The translations under genes and the position numbers were made by a program. DNA of 64,000 nt. Origin: DATAES01 sp963721305 (GTDB taxonomy: Bacteria > Actinomycetota > Acidimicrobiia > Acidimicrobiales > JACDCH01). The stretch is from NCBI GenBank assembly GCA_963721305.1, contig CAVRIR010000003.1, positions 496,001 through 560,000 on the forward strand. Direction: 5' to 3'. The first letter of the stretch is position 1; every line of letters begins with the position of its first letter. The notes below the pieces were generated by a model. That model was not told the DNA's origin and made no database searches. It worked only from the letters and a program-made list of their open reading frames with translations. Below are positions 56,334 through 64,000 of the stretch, piece after piece.

Positions 56334-57570
56334 CGGCGGCGACGGTATCCGTGATCTGCAGCTGCGTCCGGCGGCGACGAGCGAGCACCACGACCGACGG
56401 CACCTGCACGAGGCCGGCGCACACGATCGCGGTCGGTGTCGACGCCAGCACCGCGATCGAGCCGAAGATCGGACCGCCCGCCACCTCGCCGACGGAGTGC
56501 GCCTGGCTCGCGAGCGAGTTCACGGTCGCGCGTGTGCGAGGGTCGAGGCCGCGGTTGATCCACGCGGCGAACACCGGATCGCTCACCTCCCACACCGCGG
56601 CCGCCGCCCACAACGAGATGGCGGCGAACCAGAACGAGCGGCTGAGCCCGAAGGCCACGACGGCCACGATCATCCCCACGACCACCGCGCCCGCGGTCCG
56701 TTCCACGCCGTGGTCGCTGTTCAAGTCGGCGCGCCGGCGGACGACCTCGGTCAGAGCGATCGCGCACAGGAGCCCGGCGGCCTCGAGGGCGGCGGTCCAC
56801 ACGACCGGGGGAAGGTCGCCGACCGCCGGCACGCCGATGTCGGTCAGCACGTGCAGCTGCCACAGCCGATCGAAGCCCTCGGATGCGAGCCCGATCAGTC
56901 CCATCACGCCCAGGGTCAGGAGCAGTGTCGGGTGTGATCGGACCGTGCCCGCGGCGTCGGTGACCGTGCGCTTCATGGTGGTCAGCGGACGGGTTCGTTC
57001 ACCCTTAACAGGACGAACGAACGCGGTCTCGGGCATGACGAACCACAGCCACACCGCGTTCGCCAGCTGGAAGAGCGCGCCGGCGACGATCGCGAGCCAC
57101 AACGCGATCGCGCCCAGCGCCGCACCGACGACGATGCCGGCGAAGATCGCGGCCTGGCGCGCCTGCGCGCCGCGCACGTACAGGGGGCGGGCGGCTTCCT
57201 CGCCGACCTCGTCGGTGATCCACGCGACGTCCGCACCGCTCGTGAACGTGTAACCGACGCCCCACACGACCTGGGCGATGAGCACGACCGGATACGACGG
57301 CACGGCGTAGAGCAGGAAGCCGAATCCCAACAACGCGACCCCGATGACGATCGACAGCTTCCGACTCACCGTGTCGGCGACCACGCCGGTGGGGATCTCG
57401 CACAACGCCACCGTCAGCTCGAGCGCCGTGCCGACCAACGTCAGCTCGAGCGCGTTGAGGTGCAGCCGCGTGATGAGGAACACCATGGTCGCGGTCGCGG
57501 ACGTCTGGAACGCGAACCAGGTGGATGCCTGGTACGCGAGCCACACCCGCGTCGCCCGCCGCCCTTCCAT
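56314..57570 (-). CDS. MFS transporter (second)
   Basis: 418 aa, about twelve helices. The IPTGVVADTVSRKLSIVIG loop is a variant MFS motif A. Not closely alike the transporter at 54199. Between the DtxR-type regulator and the dehydrogenase on the minus strand. Start ATG 57570 (MEGRRATRVWLAYQAS). The palindromic element separates it from the regulator, making separate transcription likely. Confidence 0.85.
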   Translation of the reverse strand: MEGRRATRVWLAYQASTWFAFQTSATATMVFLITRLHLNALELTLVGTALELTVALCEIPTGVVADTVSRKLSIVIGVALLGFGFLLYAVPSYPVVLIAQVVWGVGYTFTSGADVAWITDEVGEEAARPLYVRGAQARQAAIFAGIVVGAALGAIALWLAIVAGALFQLANAVWLWFVMPETAFVRPVKGERTRPLTTMKRTVTDAAGTVRSHPTLLLTLGVMGLIGLASEGFDRLWQLHVLTDIGVPAVGDLPPVVWTAALEAAGLLCAIALTEVVRRRADLNSDHGVERTAGAVVVGMIVAVVAFGLSRSFWFAAISLWAAAAVWEVSDPVFAAWINRGLDPRTRATVNSLASQAHSVGEVAGGPIFGSIAVLASTPTAIVCAGLVQVPSVVVLARRRRTQLQITDTVAADAVAAE

Positions 57571-57599
57571 TCACGCCATCTTGGCGTCCCCACCTTGCG

Positions 57600-57648
57600 A
57601 ACTCCGGGGAGAAACGGGCGCCATGGCGCCCGTTTCCATCCAACATTC
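57600..57648 (-). repeat. 49-bp palindromic element, copy 3
   Basis: Reverse orientation relative to copies 1 and 2, but again in the sense direction of the gene it follows: it starts 14 bases after the end of the DtxR-type gene (minus). Perfect 26-bp palindrome at 57611-57636 with centre CATG as in copy 1. Confidence 0.8.
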
Positions 57649-57662
57649 CAGTCGGGGCGGCG

Positions 57663-58331
57663 TCAGGCGATCCGCTGGACGAAGACCTGCTGGGCGACGG
57701 TGCGGCCGAGTGTGCGGTCGTGGCCGTCCACCCGGACGACGAGCGGGCCGTCGAACGGGTGCTTCTCCTTCACCTCGACCCGGCCGCCCGGACGCAGGCC
57801 GAGGGTGTCGAGGAAGGCGACGACTTCGGGATCGGTGGACCCGGGCACGGCGACCACGGCCACGTCGCCGGGTTCGAGGTCGTACAGCGGCGGCATGTCC
57901 GGCAGGTCTTCGGTCTCAGGCGTCGGGATCGGGAAGCCGTGGGGGCAGGTGCTCGGGCGATCGAGCGCGATGAAGACGCGGTCCTCGACCTCTTGGGGCA
58001 GTTCGTGCTCGAACGACGTGGCCAGCCGATCGGCCTCGTTCCAGGCGTAGCCGAGCATGTCGGCCAGGAACCGCTCGACGATCCGGTGGCGGCGGATGGC
58101 GCCCACAGCTTCGCGCCGGCCCTGCTTGGTCAGCTCGACGCCCTTGTACAGCCGGTGCTCGACGAGGCCCCGGTCGGCCAGGCGCTTCACGGTCGTCGTC
58201 ACGGTGGAGGGGCTGACGTCGAGCCGCTCGGCGAGGTCGCCGGTGTGGGCCGGCTCGTCGCCCTTCGTCAGGCGGTAGACCGCCTTGAGCGTCTCGCGCT
58301 CGGACTTCGTGAGCTTGAGGTCGTCATCCAT
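57663..58331 (-). CDS. DtxR/IdeR/MntR-type metal-dependent repressor
   Basis: 222 aa. Winged helix (HTGDLAERLDVSPSTVTTTVKRLADRGLVEH), metal-binding and dimerisation domain (RHRIVERFLADMLGYAW ... EADRLATSFEHELPQEVEDRV, CPHGFPIP) and a C-terminal SH3-like FeoA domain (LEPGDVAVVAVPG ... GGRVEVKEKHPF). The three-domain length matches IdeR/DtxR rather than short MntR. ATG 58331 (MDDDLKLTKSE) chosen; a possible operator lies just upstream. Iron- or manganese-responsive regulation is expected. Confidence 0.9.
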   Translation of the reverse strand: MDDDLKLTKSERETLKAVYRLTKGDEPAHTGDLAERLDVSPSTVTTTVKRLADRGLVEHRLYKGVELTKQGRREAVGAIRRHRIVERFLADMLGYAWNEADRLATSFEHELPQEVEDRVFIALDRPSTCPHGFPIPTPETEDLPDMPPLYDLEPGDVAVVAVPGSTDPEVVAFLDTLGLRPGGRVEVKEKHPFDGPLVVRVDGHDRTLGRTVAQQVFVQRIA

Positions 58332-58344
58332 GTCCGCCGAAGAA

Positions 58345-58375
58345 TGGATTTTGGCACTCCGAAAAGTCAAAGCGG
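58345..58375 (-). promoter_or_regulatory. Possible promoter/operator of the DtxR-type gene
   Basis: On the minus strand TTTGAC-10 bases-GCCAAA forms an imperfect inverted repeat. The same TTGACT could act as -35 with a weak -10 (CATTCT) 17 bases on, ending about ten bases before ATG 58331, which would give a nearly leaderless mRNA and an autoregulated promoter. It does not match the known DtxR box well. Confidence 0.3.
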
Positions 58376-58383
58376 GATGGTTT

Positions 58384-58794
58384 TCACCCCGAGACGTTCG
58401 GCCCCGCGTACTCGACCGAGACCCGCAGGAGCACCCGTTGCTCGCGTCGCATCGCGTCGCGGTAGTCGTCCCAGTCAGGGTGCTCGCCGGCCAGGCCGCG
58501 GTAGTACGCGACGAGCCCGTCCATGGCAGCCGGCAGGTGCACGATCTCGCACGACCCGTTCACGAAGCACCACGAGCCGTAGAAGCCGTCGTTCAGCACG
58601 CACAGTGCGGCTCGCGGGTCGCGGGCGAGGTTCTTGGTCTTGACCGCGGTCTCGCGGCTCGAGATCACCGCCTTGCCGTCCTCGTCGATCGCGACCGACA
58701 CGGGGGAGAGCTGTGGCGACCCGTCCCGCCGAAACGTGTGCAGCACGGCGCGGTGGTTCGAGCGGATGAACTCGATGGCGTCAGCGATGTCCAT
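58384..58794 (-). CDS. PPOX-class F420-dependent oxidoreductase (split barrel)
   Basis: 136 aa. IEFIRSNHRAVLHTFRRDG, PQLSPVSVAIDEDGKAVISS, and KTKNLARDPRAALCVLND match the Rv1155/Rv2607-like split-barrel family. ATG 58794 chosen (MDIADAIEFI). Third such protein of the window. It lies upstream of the DtxR-type gene on the same strand, with the latter's possible promoter in between. Confidence 0.85.
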   Translation of the reverse strand: MDIADAIEFIRSNHRAVLHTFRRDGSPQLSPVSVAIDEDGKAVISSRETAVKTKNLARDPRAALCVLNDGFYGSWCFVNGSCEIVHLPAAMDGLVAYYRGLAGEHPDWDDYRDAMRREQRVLLRVSVEYAGPNVSG

Positions 58795-58910
58795 GGGCGC
58801 AGTCTGCCCGGTGTCATCGCGACATCGGCCGGCGCTGCGCACCAGCTTTTTCGTCCGGGGTGGGTGCGGGTCACGGTCCGTTCGGAGCGTTTCACCGTTT
58901 GCCTCACAAC

Positions 58911-58925
58911 GTCACGCAGCGTGAC
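58911..58925. promoter_or_regulatory. Perfect 15-bp palindrome GTCACGCAGCGTGAC
   Basis: Lies in the 190-bp gap between the M18 peptidase end and the F420 enzyme start, 117 bases before the latter. Size and symmetry fit a repressor site, or the stem of a small hairpin. Confidence 0.3.
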
Positions 58926-58984
58926 CGAACCTTTGTGCACACAGGCTCGGGCAGGGCCCAGGTGAGGGCGGTGGTGCCGTCAGA

Positions 58985-60259
58985 TCATCCCCCGAGGAAT
59001 GCCGTGAGCGCCGCCCGGTAGGGGGCAACGTCGGCAGTGGCCATGAGCTCGCGGGCCGAGTGCATCGACAGTTGGGGCGCCCCGACGTCGACGGTCGGGA
59101 TCCCGAGGCGCGCCGCGGTGATGGGCCCGATCGTCGAGCCGCACGGCAGGTCACCGCGGTGGACGTACTGCTGCAGGTCGACGCCCGCTCGATCGCAGGC
59201 GTCGATGAACATGGCGGCGGATCGCGCGTCGGTGGCGTAGCGCTGTGAGGCATTCGTCTTCACGACCGGGCCACCGCCGAGTGCGATCCAGTGTCCCGGC
59301 TCGTGCCGCTCGGGATAGTTGGGATGCGTCGCGTGCGCCATGTCAGCGGACAGGCAAACGGAGCGGGACAGCGCGCGATGCCATTCGTCGCGATCGCCAC
59401 CGAGCCCGGACGTGATCCGCTCGAGAACGGTGTCGAGCAGGGAGCTGCCCGCTCCGCGATTGGTCGTGCTGCCGATCTCTTCGTGATCGAAGAGTGCGAT
59501 CACGGTCACGGCGTCCCTTGCATCACTGCTGATTGCTCCGACCGCGGCCCAACACGACGCGAGGTTGTCGAGGCGCGGCGCCGAGATGAGCTCACCGTCT
59601 CGACCGATGAGCTCACCCGGTTGCGCGTCGTGGAACATGACGTCCCAGAACAAGACGTCGTTCGCGTCGATACCGAGCTCGCACGCAATGAACGTCCGGA
59701 ACGATGGTTCCGTCCCGTCGCTGACGCCCCAGAGCGGAACGAGGTGCTGTTGCGGGTTGAGCACGAGCCCTTTCGTGTTGACGTCGCGATCGAGATGGAT
59801 CGCGAGTTGCGGGATGCGCGCGATCGGCCGAGCGATGTGGACGAGTTCGAGCCGGCCGCCCCGCAACGCCACCCGCCCGGCGAGCGCCAGGTCGCGGTCG
59901 AGCCACGAGTTGAACAGGGCCCCGCCGTAGACCTCTGCTGCGAGCAGTTGTGCGCCCGCGCGCTCGACGTCGGGGTGAGGCTTGAGCCGGAGGTTCGGGC
60001 TGTCGGTGTGCGCGCCGATGATCCGGAACGGGATCGTCGCCGCGCTGCCGTCGGGCACGCTCCACGCGACGAGGCTGCCGTCACGAACGACGTAGTGCCG
60101 GCCCGGCCCGCGGCGCGGCCACTCGTCCTGCTCGTCCACGCGGCCGAAGCCCGCGGCGTCGAGCCGGGCCGCCGCCGTCGCGCACGCGTGGAACGGCGTC
60201 GGCGACGCATCGACGAAGGCGAGCAGGTCCCGTGCAGCCTCGATATCGGCGCTGTCCAT
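58985..60259 (-). CDS. M18 family aminopeptidase (aspartyl aminopeptidase)
   Basis: 424 aa. Metal and catalytic residues visible in IIGAHTDSPNLRLK, SAPRLDNLAS, ALFDHEEIGS, CLSADMAHATHPNY and QLSMHSARE. A dodecameric zinc or cobalt peptidase of the cytoplasm cutting N-terminal acidic residues. ATG 60259 (MDSADIEAARDLL). Divergent from the STAS gene at 60377. Confidence 0.93.
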   Translation of the reverse strand: MDSADIEAARDLLAFVDASPTPFHACATAAARLDAAGFGRVDEQDEWPRRGPGRHYVVRDGSLVAWSVPDGSAATIPFRIIGAHTDSPNLRLKPHPDVERAGAQLLAAEVYGGALFNSWLDRDLALAGRVALRGGRLELVHIARPIARIPQLAIHLDRDVNTKGLVLNPQQHLVPLWGVSDGTEPSFRTFIACELGIDANDVLFWDVMFHDAQPGELIGRDGELISAPRLDNLASCWAAVGAISSDARDAVTVIALFDHEEIGSTTNRGAGSSLLDTVLERITSGLGGDRDEWHRALSRSVCLSADMAHATHPNYPERHEPGHWIALGGGPVVKTNASQRYATDARSAAMFIDACDRAGVDLQQYVHRGDLPCGSTIGPITAARLGIPTVDVGAPQLSMHSARELMATADVAPYRAALTAFLGG

Positions 60260-60376
60260 CCGAAGATCATTCCAAAGCGCGTCGCACCTGCGTCCACCCT
60301 GGCGATCCTCCCGCCCACGAATCTCACAGACGACCCACAACCACTACACGCCGAGATCGCAGCAGGCGGGCGCACC

Positions 60377-60712
60377 ATGCGGACCATGCCTGAGTCGTTG
60401 AGCGTCGGTCTTTCCCGCAGCAGCAATGTCGTCGTCGTCGAGATCCGTGGCGAGCTCGATGCCGGCACCTGCGGGCCGGTGGTCGATGCGATCGACGCGG
60501 CCGCGCTCTTGGACATCGTGGTCGTGGTCGACACGTCAGCCCTGACCTTCGTGGACTCGGGCGGCCGCCGCGCGCTCGACCGCGCCTGCCGGGGAGCGAA
60601 CGCGGTCTTCGTTCCCGGTCGCGCGGTCGAGCGCTTCGACCGCCTGCTCGCTCGCGCCATGCGAACGTCGGCGTGCAGGCGCACGACGACCCGAACCGCT
60701 ACTGCGAACTGA
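60377..60712 (+). CDS. STAS-domain protein (anti-sigma factor antagonist-like)
   Basis: 111 aa. NVVVVEIRGELDAGTCGPVV and VVVVDTSALTFVDSGGRRAL are a STAS fold with a Ser in the usual phosphorylation loop. No anti-sigma kinase or sigma factor lies nearby. ATG 60377 is followed by a second ATG (60386). 3' end overlaps the sulfatase by 14 bp. Confidence 0.78.
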   Translation: MRTMPESLSVGLSRSSNVVVVEIRGELDAGTCGPVVDAIDAAALLDIVVVVDTSALTFVDSGGRRALDRACRGANAVFVPGRAVERFDRLLARAMRTSACRRTTTRTATAN

Positions 60713-62963
60713 TCGCGTCCTGCGCCTCTGCTTCGGGGTCGACGAACGGCTCGCCCGAGACGTCGATCTCGACGCGGTCGATGACGCCGGTGAACTCGAA
60801 TCGGCCGCGGTAGTCGGTGTCGGCGGCAGAGAAGTCGGTCGCCCAACCGACGGTGAGCCCCGCGTTCGTGAGCGACAGCCGGCTCCACAGCACGCGCTTG
60901 ATCTGTCCCTGACCGATCACCGCACCGTCCACCGACAACGCGACATCGGGCGGATCGAAGTCGACGGCGAGCGTGTGCGCGCCGGGTGCCAGCGACGAAG
61001 GCATCGGCCCGTCGACGCGGTAGACGCGCCAGCCGGCGAGGTTGTGCACGAAGCACAGGCGGCCGTCGACGACATGGAACGACCAGCCGCCGAGCACCGA
61101 TCCCTGCGAGACGAGCACGCCTTCGACGGGCTCGCCGTTCGTGTGCACGTGCGCCACGACCGTGTGGGCACGATTGCGGATGTTGACGGCGACGCTCTCC
61201 GGCACGGGTGCACGTCCCGGCCAGTAGACGTACCGCTGCCGCGCCGCGACGGATGAGCGGCGCTCGAGCACGAACGCCGAGAACGGGCGGTTGTCGAGCG
61301 GCAGCACGTCGTTCGCCTCGGCCTCGGCCCACCAACGGTCGACCATCGACGCCAGCCGTTCCGGATGGGCCGCCGCGAGGTCATGACATTCAGACGGATC
61401 GGCGCGCAGGTCATACAGCTCCCACGGCGCGCGATCGAGCCCCGGCTCGTCGAACTGGATGTCGTGATAGACGACGGCCTTCCACCCGTCCTGGTACAGC
61501 GCGCGGCAACCGAACATCTCCGAGTACTGAACCCTGTGCCGTTCGGGCTCCTCGGCGCCGTCGAAGCTGTAGGCCAGGCTCACGCCGGCGAGCGGCTTCT
61601 GCTCGACCCCGTCGACGACCGTCGGGAACGGCACGCCCGCGAGTTCGAGGATCGTGGGCACGACGTCGACGGCGTGCACGTACTGCGTCCGCACCTCGCC
61701 GCGCGCCCGGATGCCCGCGGGCCAGTGCACGATCAGGGGATCGGCGACGCCGCCTTCGTGCGTCTCGCGCTTCCACCGTCGGAACGGTGTGTTGCCCGCG
61801 ATCGTCCAGCCCCACGGATAGTTGTTGTGCAACCGGGGCCCGCCGATGTCGTCGATGCGATCGAGTGCTTCGTCCACCGTTCGAGGCAACGCGTTCCAGG
61901 CGCGGCCGTCGTTCAGCGAGCCGGTCGGCCCGCCTTCGGACGACGCGCCGTTGTCCGACAGGACGATGACGATCGTGTTGTCGAGCTCGCCGATCTCCCC
62001 GAGCCTGTCGATGACTCGACCGACCTGCGCGTCGGCGTGCGCGAGGAACGCGGCGAACGCCTCCATGTATCGCGCGTAGACACGGCGTTCGTCGTCGTCG
62101 AGGTCGTCCCACGCCGGTACCCACTCGGGTCGCGGTGACAGCTCGGTGTGCTCTGGCAACAACCCACTCGCCTTCTGCCGCGCCAGCGCTTCGTCGCGCC
62201 AGACGTCCCAGCCGCGGTCGAACCGGCCGCGGTAGCGCTCGACCCAGTCAGCGGGCGCCTGGTGCGGCGAGTGGCACGCGCCGGTCGCGAGGTAGAGCAG
62301 CCACGGCTTGTCGACGTCGACGTGGCGAAGGTCCTCGACGAACTCGATCGCCCGGTCGGCCAGGTCCGCGCTCAAGTGGTAGCCGTCCTCGAATGTGCCC
62401 GGAGGATCGACGAAGTGGTTGTCGTGCACGAGGGACGGCACGAACTGATGAGTCTCGCCTGCGAAGTAGCCGTACCACCGCTCGAAGCCGCGTCCCAACG
62501 GCCAGCGGTCCCGGCGGGAGCCGAGGTGCTCCTCGTCCTCGGGGGTGAGATGCCACTTGCCGACGGCGTACGCGGCGTAGCCGCGGGGCGTGAGCATCGC
62601 GGGCAACAGGGCGCAGGAGCGCGGGATGCGGGCGTCGTAGCCGGGGAATCCAGTGGCGAGGTCGACGACACGTCCCATACCGCACGCATGGTGGTTGCGG
62701 CCCGTGAGGAGGCACGCTCGGGTCGGCGAACACAGCGCCGTCGTGTGGAAGTTGGCGTACCGCAGACCGTTGGCGGCGAGGCGGTCGAACGTCGGCGTCT
62801 CGATGTCGGAGCCGAAACAACCGAGCTGCGCGTACCCCACGTCGTCGAGGACCACGAGAAGCACGTTCGGCGCGTCGTCCTTCGGCCGCGGGTCTTCCGG
62901 CCAGTAGGGCTCCGAATCCCAGTGGTAGCGCCCGATCCGCCCTTTGAACTCGCTGCTCTCCAT
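60699..62963 (-). CDS. Type I arylsulfatase
   Basis: 754 aa. The sulfatase signature CSPTRACLLTGRN (Cys78 in C-x-P-x-R, the formylglycine precursor), LLVVLDDVGYAQLG for calcium, KWHLTPEDE, and VLSDNGASSEGG. After about residue 550 comes a beta-rich extension (FHVVDGRLCFVHNLAG ... ALSVDGAVIGQG) like a concanavalin/LamG domain. No signal peptide is visible. A maturase (FGE or anSME) is not in the window. Substrate unknown. Confidence 0.92.
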   Translation of the reverse strand: MESSEFKGRIGRYHWDSEPYWPEDPRPKDDAPNVLLVVLDDVGYAQLGCFGSDIETPTFDRLAANGLRYANFHTTALCSPTRACLLTGRNHHACGMGRVVDLATGFPGYDARIPRSCALLPAMLTPRGYAAYAVGKWHLTPEDEEHLGSRRDRWPLGRGFERWYGYFAGETHQFVPSLVHDNHFVDPPGTFEDGYHLSADLADRAIEFVEDLRHVDVDKPWLLYLATGACHSPHQAPADWVERYRGRFDRGWDVWRDEALARQKASGLLPEHTELSPRPEWVPAWDDLDDDERRVYARYMEAFAAFLAHADAQVGRVIDRLGEIGELDNTIVIVLSDNGASSEGGPTGSLNDGRAWNALPRTVDEALDRIDDIGGPRLHNNYPWGWTIAGNTPFRRWKRETHEGGVADPLIVHWPAGIRARGEVRTQYVHAVDVVPTILELAGVPFPTVVDGVEQKPLAGVSLAYSFDGAEEPERHRVQYSEMFGCRALYQDGWKAVVYHDIQFDEPGLDRAPWELYDLRADPSECHDLAAAHPERLASMVDRWWAEAEANDVLPLDNRPFSAFVLERRSSVAARQRYVYWPGRAPVPESVAVNIRNRAHTVVAHVHTNGEPVEGVLVSQGSVLGGWSFHVVDGRLCFVHNLAGWRVYRVDGPMPSSLAPGAHTLAVDFDPPDVALSVDGAVIGQGQIKRVLWSRLSLTNAGLTVGWATDFSAADTDYRGRFEFTGVIDRVEIDVSGEPFVDPEAEAQDAISSQ

Positions 62964-63052
62964 CAGTCCTCAGTAACATGGCGGAGCTGCACGGGCCAAC
63001 GCCGTCCCGAGCGCCTGGACCCAACCGATCCGACGCAAACGGAAAGACGCCT

Positions 63053-64000
63053 GTGAACGAAGTCCTACGCCCTCAGGGCTTGTACGACCCTGCCTTCGAG
63101 CACGACTCCTGCGGAGTCGGCTTCGTCGTGGACATGCACGGCCGCGCCAGCCATCGCATCATCGAACTGGGCATCGCCTCGCTGTGCCACCTCGACCACC
63201 GGGGGGCGACCGGGGCCGAGGCCAATGTCGGCGACGGCGCCGGGATCCTCGTGCAGGTGCCCGACCGATTCCTCCGTGAGGTCGTGGACTTCGAGCTCCC
63301 GCCCGCTGGCAGCTACGCGGTGGGTTGCGCGTTCCTGCCCCGTGACGCCGACGAGTGTGCGGCAGCCATGGGAGCGATCGGGAAGATCGTCGCCAGCGAG
63401 GACCTCGTCGTGCTCGGATGGCGCGACGTGCCCCACGACGACTCGATGATCGGACAGATGGCGCGCGATGCCGAACCGACGTTCAAGCAACTGTTCGTCG
63501 CCTCGGTCGACGGGTCGCTCGCGGGCATCGACCTCGACCGGCGCACGTTCGTGCTGCGCAAGCGCATCGAGCACGAGACGCGCGCGTACTTCCCGTCGTT
63601 GTCCTGTCGCACGCTCGTCTACAAGGGCATGCTCATCACCGGTCAGCTGACCGAGTTCTATCCCGATCTGGTCGACCCTCGTTTCGAATCCGCACTCGCG
63701 CTCGTGCACTCACGGTTCTCGACGAACACCTTCCCGTCCTGGCCACTCGCGCACCCGTACCGGATGATCGCCCACAACGGTGAGATCAACACGGTGATGG
63801 GCAACGAGAACTGGATGCGTGCTCGCGAGGCGTTGCTCGACACGCCGCTCGTTCCGGGCCTGGAGCGGGCCTATCCGATCTGCACGCCGGGCGCGTCGGA
63901 CACCTGCCGGTTCGACGAGGCGCTCGAGCTCCTTCATCTCGGCGGCCGCTCGCTCCCGCACTCGGTGCTCATGATGATCCCCGAGGCGTGGGAGAACCAC
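63053..64000 (+). CDS. gltB: Glutamate synthase (NADPH) large subunit, 5' part
   Basis: First 316 codons; continues past the window. A short propeptide then the class II amidotransferase nucleophile Cys20 in EHDSCGVGFVVDMHG, CHLDHRGATGAEANVGDGAG, HSRFSTNTFPSWPLAHPYR and MIAHNGEINTVMGN. Starts at GTG 63053 with GGAAAG upstream. Transfers glutamine amide nitrogen to 2-oxoglutarate. Divergent from the sulfatase. Confidence 0.96.
   Translation, partial: MNEVLRPQGLYDPAFEHDSCGVGFVVDMHGRASHRIIELGIASLCHLDHRGATGAEANVGDGAGILVQVPDRFLREVVDFELPPAGSYAVGCAFLPRDADECAAAMGAIGKIVASEDLVVLGWRDVPHDDSMIGQMARDAEPTFKQLFVASVDGSLAGIDLDRRTFVLRKRIEHETRAYFPSLSCRTLVYKGMLITGQLTEFYPDLVDPRFESALALVHSRFSTNTFPSWPLAHPYRMIAHNGEINTVMGNENWMRAREALLDTPLVPGLERAYPICTPGASDTCRFDEALELLHLGGRSLPHSVLMMIPEAWENH

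Noticed and set aside
59506..61335. A 609-codon minus-strand frame covering the M18 and STAS genes
   Set aside because: Low-complexity Arg/Ser/Thr composition; it lies in the wrong frame of two well-supported genes.
1..64000. CRISPR arrays, prophage, integrase or conjugation genes
   Set aside because: No regularly spaced repeats and no phage or conjugation motifs were seen; the only mobile trace is the fragment at 5471-5655.

Overview
The window is a 64 kb piece of a GC-rich (roughly two-thirds G+C) actinobacterial chromosome. Pointers are the uvrB-uvrA-uvrC-rapZ-yvcK-gap-pgk-tpiA-secG gene order, several F420-type flavoproteins, GTG/TTG starts and four-base ATGA/GTGA couplings. Acidimicrobiia is my best guess at class level, from gene content only; there is no rRNA. 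Every protein role below is inferred from motifs and family knowledge, with no database search.

Layout. 1-5.2 kb: a Tad/Flp pilus locus on the minus strand (two Flp pilins, TadE, TadG, CpaB, TadZ, TadA) with a divergent prepilin peptidase. 5.2-5.65 kb: a gene-poor scar with a probable transposase remnant. 5.65-20.9 kb: housekeeping block coaE, an HTTM membrane protein, uvrB, uvrA, nadA (opposite strand), uvrC, a methyltransferase, rapZ, yvcK, gap, pgk, tpiA. whiA is absent from its usual place after yvcK. 21.7-28.1 kb: a five-gene peptide/nickel-type ABC importer operon lying between tpiA and secG. 28.2-32.2 kb: secG, tRNA-Leu(GAG), a hemerythrin-like protein, two split-barrel flavoproteins (one fused to GAF) and uppP. 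32.3-36 kb: a form II coxSLM molybdenum hydroxylase operon. 36-44 kb: PAS/GGDEF cyclase, alcohol dehydrogenase, PLP decarboxylase, lipoprotein esterase, two luciferase-like oxidoreductases, an SDR. 44-50.6 kb: a sugar and cell-envelope cluster. 50.8-64 kb: a small CxxC protein, an orphan adenine methylase, a UvrD-like helicase, two MFS transporters, a hydroxyacid dehydrogenase, a DtxR-type regulator, an M18 peptidase, a STAS protein, an arylsulfatase and the 5' part of gltB.

Two whole-window patterns stand out. First, 17 genes carry between them 31 single-base insertions, every one a +1 shift, including six in uvrA and hits in gap, pgk, nadA and uvrC; only two shifts of the opposite kind occur, both in tadE/tadG. 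Reading through them restores full-length conserved proteins. Sequencing or assembly error is the likeliest cause, but the one-sided bias should be checked. Second, a 49-bp element built round a perfect 26-bp palindrome occurs three times, each just 3' of a stop codon and in the sense direction, with a covarying centre: a probable dispersed terminator or REP-like repeat.
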